A stretch of 64,000 nucleotides of DNA from Ceratothoa steindachneri (GCA_963969495.1 OZ018326.1:1692631-1756630); one strand, 5' to 3'. Shown: positions 10,180-23,572, counted from the stretch's first letter. The notes: a model not told the origin generated them from the sequence alone. Made by a program: numbers and translations.

Positions 10180-10490
10180 TGTAGGGGAATATATATCACG
10201 AAGACAAACAGAGGCTAGTTTATTTATACAGCGTCAACTGTTACGTTCCACATAGGCCAAGACTTTACACCTTCCCCCCTCTCCTCTTTTCCCCGCAGCT
10301 CCACAGAACCTTGGAGCGTCGCTCGCAAAGAAGGATTTTACTCAGTAAATTTCGTAGTCCGTTATTATAAACAGAGGAAGGTGTGATATGAACAGCCTCA
10401 CTGTCCCCTCCAATTGTTTATGTCTATTTTCGCCAAATAGACGTAATATCAATTTCTCCGTGCATAAACCAGAATTGGCGAAGTGTTACA
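10180..10490 (+). repeat. Candidate 3' LTR (311 bp)
   Basis: Starts TGTAGG and ends GTTACA, giving TGTA...TACA inverted ends, and follows a purine tract. No second copy was found in the window, so the limits rest on ends and context. It may belong to Gmr-3 or to another element joined to it. Confidence 0.4.
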
Positions 10491-10522
10491 ACGTTAAAAG
10501 TTTAGGCCCTAGGAATAAGGAT

Positions 10523-11446
<924 letters not shown>

Positions 11447-11659
11447 TAATTATCTTCCTCATTTCGAACAATTGAGTCGGTAATTATATCAAAACCGTTA
11501 GGAATTTACCTTAGTGTCTAATGGCTACCAAATACTACTGCTACATCAGTTTCTCTAATTTACATATACAAAACAAAAAAAAACACATACAGAGTACAGG
11601 CAAGAAATAATTATTTATAAAAAAGAGATACACACAAAAAATTAAATAATTGACTATTA
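11447..11659 (-). other. 3' internal untranslated region of Gmr-4
   Basis: AT-rich segment between the RNase H end and the LTR. A purine-rich sense run (AATGAGGAAG) ends at the proposed LTR border and could serve as a polypurine tract. Confidence 0.4.
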
Positions 11660-12465
11660 ATCGCTATCTGAAATTGGGTTTCTCGAAAGGCTATCTGCGA
11701 GTACATTGTCAGAACCTTTTAGATACCTGATTTCATAACGGTACTCCACTAGCAATAATGACCAGCGCATTAGCCTGCCTTTGCGGTTTTTAAAAGTTTT
11801 TAAGTACGCTAACGGGCTATGATCAGTCTATATGAGGAATGGACGACCTACCAGATACATTCTAAATTTCGTTTTCCCAAAACAATTGCTAGAACTTCCA
11901 GTTCTACCGTAGCGTACGCCCTTTCGCGAGCCGTCAGTCAGCGACTCGCATAGCTTATAGGAGCGGGTTATTGGTCCTCGTCGTATTGGATTAATATGCA
12001 GCCAATACCCAGTTGGGAGGCATCTGTCCTTACGGTAATTTTTTTTTGAGGCTTCGGCAGTTTTAAGATCGGGGCGGAGACTAGCTTCTCTTTGAGCTCT
12101 TCAAAGTGCGCTTCGGCATCGGAGTTCCACTGGAGGGAGTCCGGGAGTTTCTTTTTTAGCAGATCGTTTAGAGAAGCTGCTACAGAAGCGAATTGGGGTA
12201 CGAAGCGTCGGTAAAACGAAGCGGCACCGAGGAAAGACCGTAATTGCTTCTTGGTGCGTGGTATGGGCATATTTAGAATAGCCTTTACCTTCTCTTTTTG
12301 TGGGGCCAGATAACTTTCGCCTATTTTAAATCCAAGGTATTCTATGGATTTATAAGAAATATGGCATTTTGAGGGTTTAATCGTTAAGCCATGGTGCTTT
12401 AAGCGTTCTAAAAGCGGGCAGAGGGACAAGATATTGTCGTTCCATGAACGTGTAGCCACATACAC
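11660..12465 (-). pseudogene. RT thumb and RNase H of Gmr-4
   Basis: The reading 12465-11968 starts just after the RT catalytic motif (VYVATRSWNDNI). It gives the typical gypsy connection: LKHHGLTIKPSKC, YLGFKIGE, RSFLGAASFYRRFVPQFA. RNase H then begins with ITVRTDASQLGIGCIL, holding the first catalytic aspartate. After a frameshift the rest follows: YATVELEVLAIV with the glutamate, TDHSPLAYLKTF, and DNVLADSLSRN at the end (about 11690). All RNase H blocks are present but out of frame. Confidence 0.75.
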
Positions 12466-13295
12466 ATTGTCAAAGTAAGGATAAACGTTTTTAAACCGTC
12501 TATTACACAGCGCATTATGCGGTTGTAGCTACTGCAGGCAGTGACTAGGTCAAAAGAAAGACGATTGAATTCCATTAAACCTTTGTCTGTAGGAAGGGTT
12601 GTTAGCTTTCTCGCTGATGCCTTTAGCGGGATCTGATAATAGGCCTTACATAGGTCTATCTCAGTGATGTAGGCGGCTCGTTCGAAGAGAGGCTTGGCCT
12701 CAGACACTGTGACGGTGTTTAGCTTCCGAAAATGAACGCACATCCTACAGGACTGGTCTGGCTTGCGGACCATGACTATCGGGGAATAGTAGTCGAAAAT
12801 AGATTGCCTGATAATCCCTAATGGCAAAAGATTGTCGACTTCCTCATTGAAAGCGTCTCTTAGGTGCACCGGTACGGGATAGGGCTTACATCGTACAGGT
12901 TCGAGCGTAGTGAGGGCGATATCATGTTCAAACTTAGTCGAGCATCCTGGTGACTCGGAAATGACGTCACTAAATTCTTCCAAAAGCGCCATCATTTGGT
13001 TCCTTTGGGCAGGGGTGAAGTCGGAGTTTACATCCAACTCGGGGAAAGGTTCTTTTATGGGGGGCCGCTTGGACGGAAGGATGGGGAGGGAAAAATCTTC
13101 GCTTGACTCTACGCAAAACGAATTAGCAATATTTAGGGGGTTGTTCGGGTGGACGGCGTCAATTACCCTTTCTTCGTCGAAGGCGACTATATTGTTTATA
13201 TAGGCCTGTCTATGATACTTTTTTAGCATGTTTATGTGATATAACTTATCAACTGCGGGTGTCTGTATTATGTAATCGACCGATCCGTGGGTTTT
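12408..13295 (-). pseudogene. Reverse transcriptase of Gmr-4 (Ty3/gypsy type)
   Basis: The reading 13229-12408 begins LKKYHRQAYI, a spacer, then the RT entry CKPYPVPVHL, SPIVMVRKPDQS, HFRKLN, ITEIDLCKAYYQIPLK (first catalytic aspartate in block A) and a weakened SFDLVTACSSYN. A frameshift near 12490 precedes the catalytic box, which reads YFDNVYVAT in the correct frame: the second aspartate of YxDD is asparagine. It starts immediately after the integrase C-terminal tail, with one in-frame TAG between them. Confidence 0.8.
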
Positions 13296-14422
13296 CTAAA
13301 CGGGGTAGGGGGCTTCCAATTGGGAGAGAAGTTTATGGGAGTCCGAGGGGAGTAAGAGCAAAACTTCATCTCCGGGCTCCAGTTTTCTGTGTTTGGCCTT
13401 TAGATCAAAGCATGTCCGATACTTTTCCATATTAATTTCGGAATTTATGACTGCTATGTCAGAACACCTTTTTAATCTTTCCCTTAGTTCGAGGACGAAG
13501 GAATAAGTGTTCCTTAATTCTGGACACATACGGGAATTTGTCCATAACTCCTTCAAAATACTGACGGGCCCCCGCACGTTTCTCCCGTACAGGAGCTCAA
13601 ACGGGGAAAATCCGATGGTCCTATGGGGAATTTCGCAGCATGCGAATAACGCAACTGGCAAATATCGGTGCCATTCTTGGGGTTGTTCCATGCAAAGCTT
13701 CTTGAGGACGCTTTTAAAGGTCGCATTGAACTTTTCACACATGCCGTTTGCGCTCGGATGGAAGGGCGTGGGAAAAATAGGTTTGATTTGGAGCAGGGTG
13801 TTAACGTGTTCCATGAACTCAGAGGTAAACTGGCGGCCGCTATCTGACAAGATTCCTTTGGGCAATCCTACTCTAGAAAAAATGGAAATAAGGGCTTCAG
13901 AGCAAGAGGTACTATCGATCCTTTTTAGAGCGGCAGCGTCTGCGAATCGGGTAGCGCAGTCTATCAATGTTAGTACATGCGTATGAACTTCGGCGGAAAG
14001 GGGCTGAATTGGTCCGATGAGGTCGATAGCGACTCTCGAGAAGGGCTCTGAAATGACTGGGGTTCTTTGCAGGGGAGCTAGGGCTATTCGACCTTTTGCA
14101 GTAGTTTTCTGGCACAAATCGCACGTGCGCAGAATTCTGCAATATCTTTGGCTGCACCGGGCCCAAAAAAGTATTTAAATACTCGCTGAGAAGTCTTGTT
14201 ATGACCGAAATGACCGGCCATGGGACTTTCATGTGCTACTCGCAGGATTTGGTCTACATGTGTGTGCGGAATACACAAGACCTTGAAAGGTGGGTCAGAC
14301 TCATCCCGCGAGGTGCGAAACAGAAGGGAGTCGTTAATGATGTACCTTATGGGACGTTCCCTCGAATGATCACCTCTTCGTTCTTTCGGGCCTTTTCCCA
14401 AAGGGATTGAAGTAAAGGGCAT
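13296..14422 (-). pseudogene. Integrase of Gmr-4
   Basis: Two overlapping readings. 14422-14084 carries the linker and H2C2 finger (HTHVDQILRVAHESPMAGHF, then the cysteine end CARAICARK). 14117-13296 carries the full core: first aspartate in LTLIDCATRF, second in ILSDSGRQFT, glutamate in NGMCEKFNATFKSV, then FELLYGRNVRGP, the FDLKAKHRKLEPGDEVLLL tail and a LEAPYPV end. This is 273 codons without a stop, the best preserved coding stretch of the copy. The stop at 13298-13296 is TAG, after which the same frame continues KTHGSVDYIIQTP into the RT part. Confidence 0.8.
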
Positions 14423-14900
14423 CTCTGCTGAACTTTGAGGAATTGTGCGTTACTCATTGGAATCTCTAAAGGTGCCTTTGGGGGGGAAAGGCACGTTAAG
14501 GGAGAGGCCTCGCGGCTAGCTTGCGCTTGAGTGACGAAAGCTTGAGTCACTTCACTTGGGGAGAGTAGTGCGCTCTGGCCAATGAGTACCAAGCAAAATT
14601 TGATGGGGGCTGCCACTACGTCGGCCCAACCAGTGAAATATTTACACTGTACATGGCAGCGGATTACCGGGAATCTATTTTTTAGACCCAAGAAGTCGTG
14701 AACGATGGCGTACTTCTTATGTTAGGGGTCGACAGGGGGAAGCAACTTGTCTGATACCACAATGCATGTGCACGCTGTGACTCTGACGAGGGTAGACACT
14801 TTACAGCCATTGATCGAGCCGGTTTCGAAATTTAGTCCTCCGGGGGAACTCTTGTTGAACAGGAAGTTCACTTAAAATTCCTGTGGGAATGGAGACGAGG
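14423..14900 (-). pseudogene. Retropepsin and linker of Gmr-4
   Basis: Sense reading gives TLVRVTACTCIVVSDKLLPPV near 14810-14735: the DTG triplet has become VTA, so the catalytic aspartate is lost. The reading 14691-14347 continues FPVIRCHVQCKYFTGWADV, an IKFCLVLIGQ end, and the linker VTQAFVTQAQA with LLQSLWEKARK. It is followed directly by the integrase finger. Confidence 0.7.
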
Positions 14901-14979
14901 GGCATGACGTAAGCGCGGCCGGCTGTTCCGGGGAAGGGTAGCGGTTACTTGGTGAACTTGTTGGCTCTGGGTAGGACGT

Positions 14980-16060
14980 AGGCTGGAATTCTGTACACAT
15001 TGGAACTTATAATGGCCGGGGGAACCGCAGGAGTAGCATATAACCTGCTTATTCTGGCGCTGGTTATTGTAGGGGTTATTGAAGACTGGGGGTTTTCTGT
15101 CTTCGTGGGCTACAAAAGGATTATTCTTTGGCCTTTATCAATGGAGGGAGTTTCCTTTGTTGGGACTTCCATTGAATAAATTTATTCTTCGCATGGAGAT
15201 CAGCTTCCTTGAGGCATTCTTGAAAGGTAGACGCTCGGCAGTCTTGCACGAATGCTCGTATCTCCTGGGGGAGGGTAGACAATAGCTGGTCTTTTAATAT
15301 AAACTCAATCAGGGCCTCATACTCCGATTCGACTTTGGAGGATTCTAGCCAGAACTAGAGGTTTCGCTTCAGGATATATCTAAAATGTCGGTAAGTTTGA
15401 CCGGGCTTGATTTTAGCCGATCTAAACTTAGCGCGGTAGAACTGCGGGTTCAAGTTGAAGGTGGAAAGCAATTCGGCCTTCAAGGTGCTATAGTCTATTG
15501 TAGCTTCATGCGGTAACGAGATGAAAATTTCTCTTAAGCGCGGACTGAGCAATGGGAGCAATCTACTGACTCCTTCGGATACTATGGCCCATCCGTTTAC
15601 CTCGAAGTTCTTTTCAAAATGTGTTAAGTATGAGCACAAAACTTCTTCGTCTTTATATTGGGGAAGTTTCATAGCGGGGGCCTGGGGTTGATGATCACTG
15701 GATCCAACATGACTGACTTTAACCTGGTCTCTGCTTAATTCCCTTTCATGTTTTCGAATCCTTTCTCTTTCTTCAAATTCTAACTCTTCTTTTCTTTTTC
15801 TTTTTTTCAATTCTTCTTTTCTTTCTTCCATTTCTACCACTTCTTTTTTTTCTCATTTCTTTCAATTCTAACGCTTCTTTTCTTACTTCCATTTCTAACA
15901 CTTCTTTTCTTCTCCTTTCTTCCAATGCTTCTTTTCTTACTTCCATTCCACGTGCTCTTTCCTCTCACTGTTCGCTTTGTACGAATTCCTTTAGTTCCTG
16001 TCCCGTGAGAACGAGAACTTGTCCTTGCTTGAAGAAAACTTCCAACAATTGTGAAGCCAT
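14980..16060 (-). pseudogene. Gag of Gmr-4
   Basis: The ATG at 16060-16058 opens ASQLLEVFFKQGQVLVLTG, similar in position to the Gmr-1 N-terminus, then a TGA stop near 15967. A repetitive KEE/RKEEL coiled-coil-like stretch, YLTHFEKNFEVNGW (capsid entry) and YSTLKAELLSTFNLN follow, open for 161 codons (15840-15355). A TAG at about 15352, then LLSTLPQEIRAFVQDCR, and finally an intact CCHC knuckle, CYSCGSPGHYKFQC, at about 15041-15000. At least three in-frame stops. The knuckle is the best kept of the four copies. Confidence 0.7.
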
Positions 16061-16356
16061 TGCTGCTATTGCTGACGCAACTGGTGACTCACAAAAGAAC
16101 TTACGCACCTGGTAAGAGAATTAGAAGCTGCGATTGTTCCTAACCGATATAATCTAATAAATAACCCCAAAATAACGAATATTTTCCTAGCTTTGTTTTT
16201 GCTATCTGGAAAGGGCTATTATTGGTTATTATTTATATTCCTTCGGGGAATAGACTCTAATTATTAAAATTTACGTTAGTTTATTTAGGCTTCCTTGGAT
16301 GTTGGTGAGTTTTAGGCTATATGAGTTCGCTTTCTCAAAAATTTAACCCCTTAAAG

Positions 16357-16365
16357 CTGACACCA
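16357..16365 (-). promoter_or_regulatory. Primer-binding site of Gmr-4 (tRNA-Leu type)
   Basis: The plus strand reads CTGACACCA immediately before the LTR, matching the last nine bases of tRNA-Leu with CCA. Confidence 0.75.
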
Positions 16366-16941
<576 letters not shown>

Positions 16942-19428
16942 GGATTGGAGAGTAGACTACCTAGGTCCAGACGAGGTGGTTCGGGTGGCGTTAACACGAG
17001 TTTTCGGGGAGAAGGGGAATAAAACGAAGGGTTCAGGCTGTTGACTGTAGTTCCGGTTAGCTCGCTCCTAACTGGATGTGACAGTAACAAATAGTAACTT
17101 CCAGTAACTATTTGGATGTTCTTTTTCTTTCTCAAGTTACGTTGAGCAACAGAACGTATTCTTCTAGTCACATACTCTGCGAGGCGGGATTTGCCTCAGG
17201 AACACTTTGAGACAGCGACCAAGTTAACATGGCGGCGCGTTGGCAGTCGATACGTTACGGCAACGACTCTCGTTCAACGTGAGGGTTACGCGAGTAGGTT
17301 TGGGACACTGCTCTAGAGGGATGAACAACGTTGTTATTTATACCGCGGACTGTGTGAAATCGAGAGAGAGATTCTATTCACAACAATTTGCTTATTGCAG
17401 CGCCTTCTGGAAAATATCCATGGTATCATAAAGAAGGCAAATAGAATTTAGGCTTCTCTGTGAGATAGGCCTTCTTTTGTTCAGACTTCCTGGCGCCTGT
17501 TGTGGAAGGGTGGAGGTGGGGGGGGGGTGGAGTGAGAATAGACGAAGGTCAACTCAAAAGACAAATTTCTTTCGTTACCACGATTGTCTGGCGACATGCG
17601 AGTATGTACGTTTCATACCCTCACAGTGGGCTAGTGAGGGTTAGCTCCTCCTAAACTAGCTCGTCTCTCCACCCCCAGGGGATAATCGACGTATATATAG
17701 TTTGATTTTGAGAAATGAAAAGGAGAATCCGTCGCGTAGCAATCGAGATAAAAAGACGAGTCCCTGAGTCAAACAGGGAATCAAGAAGACACCTGGAACC
17801 GAGCGGGACTTTCCCTCCCGAGGCCGTTCCTTTGGTCACTTACAAGAGCAGACCCGTAGTATCGAGACCAACTCTCACACCATTCTCATCCAGAGAAAAT
17901 CCCTTATCTCAGTTTTCTAAAAACAAAAGGAGATACCCCTAACCATTGAGGAATACCAACGTAAATTTCGACTCGAGCAAAGATTCAATTCTTGGTCAAG
18001 TCTTATCATTGAGAAGCCCAAATTTATAACACAGGGATCGGAATAACTTTCCTTCATTCTAGATTCCCTCCCTTATATCTTCAAGTCAAGAAGTCTGGCC
18101 TCACGTCTCCCTTCATCGGGATAAGCCTCAGCTGTTTTCTCAGCCATTCTGACGTCCTCGAGAAAGGATTTAGTCCATCTCGCATCTAATTACCTCATCG
18201 AGAAGGTTCTCATTTAAGGTCAACCCACCGCCGACTCGCTCTTAGTTAAAAGTAAAAGGAATCCAAAACTTATTCATGTTTGTTAGTTACCATTCCGTGC
18301 GAAGGGATTTTTGCATCGACTATCGCGTATTACTCATTGGTAGTGTTAATTTTTATTAGATCCTCTTATTATAACATTAGTATTGTAGAGGAATTGCAAC
18401 ATAAAGCCTCCCAGAGGGCCAGGCGGACATATTCATTAAAGTCCCCCTCCCCTTTGTGGAGAAAGCTGGAAAATCGAGCCCCCATGAGGAGATTCGTTGG
18501 AACGGTAGCCGGCGAACAACAGTCTAACTGCCTGCCATGTTTGATCTCCCCGCCTGTGTGCGCTTATTCACGTACAATTCGCCGTACCTCTATACACATA
18601 TATATATCAGAAACTGTCTGGGGAGTATTTGAGTTCTCTAGGCATTTTAACTGTTTCCTTTAAAGTAAAAAATTGTAGTATGTCAAAAAGAAATAGTAAC
18701 AGAAACAAATATTAAGTAAAAAGTAAAAATAGGAAGCATTTATAGTAAGTTACAAAACTATGAAGGCTTACATAAGAGTTACGACGTATTTGGACCTAAA
18801 TAACTAAAAAAATATTTAGTATACTTTCATAACTTTCATAGGTGATGTTGCCTGCTAATTATCTTTGGAACACTCCATTAAAATTATATCAAAATTAGTT
18901 TATAACTTTTAGAGTTGGGAATTTATGCCCAATCCCGTTTGCATTGCATCCCTACCATCCATTAGTCTATTTAATGTAAGTCAGATGGTAATTTACAAGA
19001 AACTGGAGGTTTGCAGAACGAGATGTATGTTATATCCATGATTCACGCAACAAAATACCCATCGAAAAGATTATTCTAATTTTTTTCCCATTGTTTTACA
19101 GTGTTATGCTGAGCACAAAATAAATTAATGTCAAATCCTGACCTAAAATTTACCCACTGATACCCACATATCTTTTATATATGAGCTATATCTAAAGTTG
19201 TATAAAACGACAGAAAATTATTGCAATCGCAATATAACACGTTCATTGGGCAGAATGTTATAACTTAAATAACTAACGCAATAAGGATATTTAACCGGAC
19301 AAATAAAAAATCTCCATTCTAAATTCGGATTATTGAAAAGAAGTATAAATAAGTTCGAATAAAGAACAAAAGCTGTTCAGAGTACCAGATTTATCGCCCT
19401 TTCGTGGTTATTAAAGTAAGGCACATCA
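16942..19428. other. No gene seen
   Basis: 17140-18660 has moderate GC with short open readings on both strands that show no motif I recognise; a G-run is at 17519-17527. 18670-19428 is AT-rich. I found no internal repeats or element ends, apart from the hAT target duplication that closes the stretch. Confidence 0.4.
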
Positions 19429-19436
19429 CTTTAGAT
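19429..19436. repeat. Left 8-bp target-site duplication of the hAT
   Basis: CTTTAGAT, paired with TTTTAGAT at 23079-23086; one mismatch. Confidence 0.75.
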
Positions 19437-19451
19437 CAAAGGTCCTCAACC

Positions 19452-21013
19452 AGCGGCCCTTTAAGATGTTTAGTGTGGCCTTCAGAACAGGCTAAGATTA
19501 AATGTTATCCAACTGAGCACACTGTAATGTATACACAAGCTGTTTCTCTCTCACAAGTTGTGTGCGAGTAGGAGCGAAAAATGCGAGACTGCTCGAGGTT
19601 GGCAAGGTTGCGTCAAGTCAGCGGAGAGAGACCGTAACTCATAACGCATGAGTAAACGAGTTCCACGCCTCTGAGCCGAGACACTAGCTTAATTAGCCCA
19701 AGTAGCAAACTAGTTAGAGTGATTATTCTCGCCATGCTTTAATACGGTTATTTCATCTTTGTTCGTCGATATCAAAATTTTACAATTCTGGTCTTCCTCA
19801 ATTCGTGCATTTTGGCTTTCGTGTGGAAATCCACCATAATTACCTATTTGGTTTATTTAGATTAGGTTCTTACTATATTTTTGTAGGTTTAGCATAGAAT
19901 ATACGTATTTTTAGCTCACCTTTGAAATTTTCGTACGTATAAGAAGTATTTAACTGCCATTATTACCCTAGGTGGTAGATTGGTAGAGCCACGATGCCTA
20001 TCAGCACCAGGCTGTATTAGCTGTCTTCGCCACCAAATACTGAGCCCCCAAGAACCAAGGACTTTGCACTTTGCGTTCATAGTGGGCCTAATGATCAGGG
20101 ACAGGACCTCACTATGGGTTTTTAAAAAAAAAAGGGAACCGACATTACCAATTCTTGTGGTTGCGTCTATTGACACCCTCAAATTAACTTTTAGTCTGTC
20201 AATTCCCGTTAGTTTGTTCGCATTCGGATGTACAAACGGCGTAATCATCCTCGTTTGTTTTCAACTTCTTGACCATGCTTCTGGCCTTACACTGGTAAAA
20301 CTTGTTTTACGTGGCTTCCGGCTTCACTCGAATTCGTTTGTGTCAGAAACACTAGTTCAAACACTAGAAATAGCCTTGCAAGCTGTCTGAATGAAGTATA
20401 CTGGGAACGAGTGCAAGTTAATCGACTCTCTGATCTTTCATTGAACAAAATAATCAAACTTATAATTAGCCCCATCATACTCTTAAAATAGTTACCCTTA
20501 AAATTAGTAATAACAGTTCAAAACAATGAAGAAGCTTTCTCATTGGTCAAATTTGGCTAATAAAAAGAAAGCCGTACGCTCATTGGTCAATTGATAGCCG
20601 AGGCTTTCTTCATCCCGAGAAATGTTCAAGAGATTCTGAACTTTCAAAACTTTTTTTTGTTGTAACTACATTATTATAATTCATTTCCTAATGTCACACA
20701 CGTTGTGTTAAGGTATTGCATTACGAGAGAAATGGTAAAAAAAAATGACTGGGAAATGCTAAAATCGGAAGCTGACCTTATTTCAATGTAACCCAGATCT
20801 CAAAAGTACACATGAAAGTACATAATTAAAACACGTTTTTTAATTTATTGTAAAAAATAATGTAACCTTAGATGAGCAAATGAGAGCAACCTAACCTATT
20901 GAAGGGATTTGAAAGCGGAGAGCAATATTCAATAATTGGGAGAATAAGTATTTTATTTATTATTTTGGGGGTTTATAAAATGTCCACTTTCCCCTTTACA
21001 GGAATTCCACATT
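19452..21013. other. 5' non-coding part of the hAT
   Basis: No transposase motif. Short open readings at 19916-20478 overlap on both strands. The 19960-20250 part has a different base composition and could be a separate small insertion, but I see no ends for it. Confidence 0.4.
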
Positions 21014-22798
21014 ATGTCAGCTCACCCTAAAAAGAGAAAAATAGATGAGAAGAGCCGTGTATTTAATGAGAGTTGGACTTCTAACTACTTTTTAATTTCA
21101 CATGCCGATAGTGCTTTATGTCTTATATGGCACGAAAGTATAAAGACATTAAAGCCATTTAATATCCAAAGACATTACGAAATACCGCATAAGAATTATT
21201 TGCGCTCAAACAAGATAACTGCTTTAAAAAGATCATTGCATGCACAAGAAACTTTCTTTAAAAGCAAAACCAGTGAAACAGTATCATGCGTTCGTGCCAG
21301 CTATGTGGTCACCAAGTGTATATGTTAAAAAGGAAGACCACTCACCGATAGAGAATGTGTTAAAGAGTGCATGATAAAAACGGTTAAAGAAATATGCCCA
21401 GAAAAGTTGTCACTTTTTCAAAATGTAAGTTTGTCGGCTTCAACAGTCAGAAGGCGTTTGGAAGATTTAAGTGAAGACGTATTTTCAACATTATCTGAGA
21501 AGGCGCAGTTTTCAATATTTTTCTTTAGCCTTGGATGAAAGCAATGCTATTATGGATACTGCACAACTTCTGAGTTTTAGCCGAGGTGTTGATAACAACT
21601 TTCAGATTGTGGAAGATTTGTTTGCCCTACGAAGTATGAAGGGTACTAAGACATCCAAATATTTATTTTTGGAAATATCTGAGGCAAAAAAAAAACCTTG
21701 ATTTAAGCTAGGTCAAGCTAAAAAGTATAACCACAGACGGGAAAAGAAACATGGTGTGAAGTAAAGCTAGGTTAGTTGAAAAATTCTGCATTGAAGTTGT
21801 TAATGCTAATGGCATCTCTCCTCTGAAGTTCCATTGCATCATTCACCAACGGACACTGTGCAGTAAGGTCCTTCAAATATAAAGATGTCATGAACGTCGT
21901 TGTATCAAGTGTGAACTTCATCAATCGTCATGGATTGAATCATTGACAGTTTCTGACATTTTATCTAAAATAGATTCAGAGTATGGTGAGGAATTGTACT
22001 CGTACCATACTGAAGTCAGGTGGCTCAGTTAAGGAAAAGTTCTCGAACGTTGTTTGCGCTTCCTAATGAAATTGAAATATTTTTGACTGCGCAAGAAAAG
22101 TTTCAAGAAGCATTTTCTGATCCGGACTGGGTGTTTTGTTTAGCTTTCTTGTCTGATATAAGTCACCATATAAATATTTTTAACATAAAACTGGAAGGTA
22201 GAGGAAAGCTAATACCAGACATGTTTACCGATGTTAAAGCTTTTGAAAATAAGGTAGATTTTTTATGAAACAGTTAAATGAAGAAAACTTTGGGCATTTT
22301 CCTGCTTGTAATGAGTTGCTAAGTGAAACGAAAAAGGTTTCAACTGCCTCAAGAAAAGGATGTAACGAGGCAATTAAGATCCTAAAAGAAGACTTTCGAA
22401 ATAGATTCAAGGACTTCCACGCTCATATGGTAGAAAGTAAAATGTTTCCAAATATTTTCACTCTATCAGCAGAAGAAGTTGCAGAAACTTATAAGAAGGA
22501 AATAATTGAACTGCAAGCCAGTAATGTACTACTGAAAATGATCTGTAAAGAAAATAGCCTTTTGGAATTTAATGTCTGTCTACCCCAGGAATATTCAGAT
22601 TTTAAAAGGTTTGCTATAGGTATGTTTTCAGTTTTTGGTAGTACCTATATCTGCGAACAAACCTTTCCAAAAATGAAACTAATAAAATCAAGGCTTCGAT
22701 CAAGCCTTAATGTTGACCATCTTCACCAAATTTTGACGCGTTCTGTCACAAATATTAAAACTGACATTGCTAAACTTGCCAATGTGATGCAGCATTAA
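21014..22798 (+). pseudogene. hAT transposase (GTF2IRD2-like), frameshifted
   Basis: From ATG 21014 the reading KKRKIDEKSRVFNESWT opens a BED-like zinc-binding N-terminus with CLIWHE (one cysteine changed to W) and RHYEIPHKNY. After frameshifts come FSLALDES (first catalytic aspartate, about 21530), ITTDG (second, about 21735), the HCIIHQ segment (about 21833) and YHTEVRWLS (about 22005). Open readings 22020-22268 and 22265-22798 give the helical insertion and a C-terminal dimerisation domain with FGSTYICEQTFPKMKLIKSRLRSSL. Order and length (about 590 codons) fit the family. It cut and pasted hAT DNA; this copy is inactive through stops near 21330, 21690-21770 and 22030. Confidence 0.85.
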
Positions 22799-23078
22799 AT
22801 ATCTCATTAAAGGTGAGCTAAATAGGATTATCTTTATCCAGTTTTATTTGTACACTAAATATTAATACTACTATTACATATTTTTCATAGTTTGATTCAG
22901 CCTGTATTTTATTTATAGTAATAGTACCAATAGAGCAATAACTTGGCCAATGTCTATAATAGTAAATAGTATAAAACCTGAGATTTCTTCGAGAATATGG
23001 ATTATTCTAATATGCGGTCCTCATCTAAATTTTGAATGTTACTATGTCCCTTTTATGCAAAAAGGTTGGGGACCCGTG

Positions 23079-23086
23079 TTTTAGAT
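23079..23086. repeat. Right 8-bp target-site duplication of the hAT
   Basis: TTTTAGAT; see the left copy at 19429-19436. Confidence 0.75.
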
Positions 23087-23572
23087 AGTCTATTTGTAGA
23101 AAAAAACAAACAAATACATTCGTAGTATTTTTGGAATCTGCATTATTAACGAGTTCCTAGAATTATCTCAGCAACAGTGAAATATATTTAATGAAGGATA
23201 AGGGTAACCGATGGATGAAAATTCATAAGTATCATCTTTTTCCGCAAATTATGGTTATGGTCACTCTAATTATTGGTAATTCGCTAAGATGATTCATGAG
23301 AAGAATTTCACGACACCCACATTTCCTTGTTTATAAAGATTAAGAAATTTTGAAAGAAAAGAAGTATAAAGTATTCAGACCTATCTTTGTCTTCTTATCT
23401 ACAGAAAATAAATATGCACTTTTTGTAAGCAAATATTCTTCAGTTTAATAACTTTAATGATCTATATTATGATACCATTCATATTTTGATTAGCCCAAAT
23501 GCCCCAAATCTGAGTACCTAGTTCGTAATCTAAATGGGGAGGCTTTAAGACTGTTAAAAGGATTTACCATAT
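23087..23572. other. No gene seen
   Basis: AT-rich; no repeat or element end recognised. Confidence 0.4.

Larger units (their letters stand above)
8691..10490 (+). mobile_element. Gmr-3: truncated Gmr-type LTR element, plus strand
   Basis: Order on the plus strand is gag knuckle region (8691-9030), protease (about 9040-9330), linker and integrase (9330-10115), a purine tract (10164-10178) and a candidate 3' LTR (10180-10490). The only Gmr copy on the plus strand. RT and RNase H are absent, and integrase homology stops abruptly at about 10115. An internal deletion joining integrase to the 3' end is the simplest reading. Confidence 0.65.
19437..23078 (+). mobile_element. hAT transposon, GTF2IRD2/ZBED5-like lineage
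   Basis: Ends are inverted repeats: left CAAAGGTCCTCAACC (19437-19451), right GGTTGGGGACCCGTG (23064-23078), matching at 12 of 15 positions. An 8-bp target duplication flanks it: CTTTAGAT (19429-19436) and TTTTAGAT (23079-23086), 7 of 8. Eight-base duplications and C-A-rich ends with GGTCC are typical of hAT elements. Total 3642 bp. A frameshifted transposase occupies 21014-22798; the 1.6 kb to its left has no coding sequence I recognise. Confidence 0.85.

Noticed and set aside
19960..20250. Possible tRNA-derived SINE (ggtggtagattggtagagcc looks like a box A)
   Set aside because: No acceptable box B (GGTTCGAATCC-like) follows at the usual distance, no tail and no second copy in the window.
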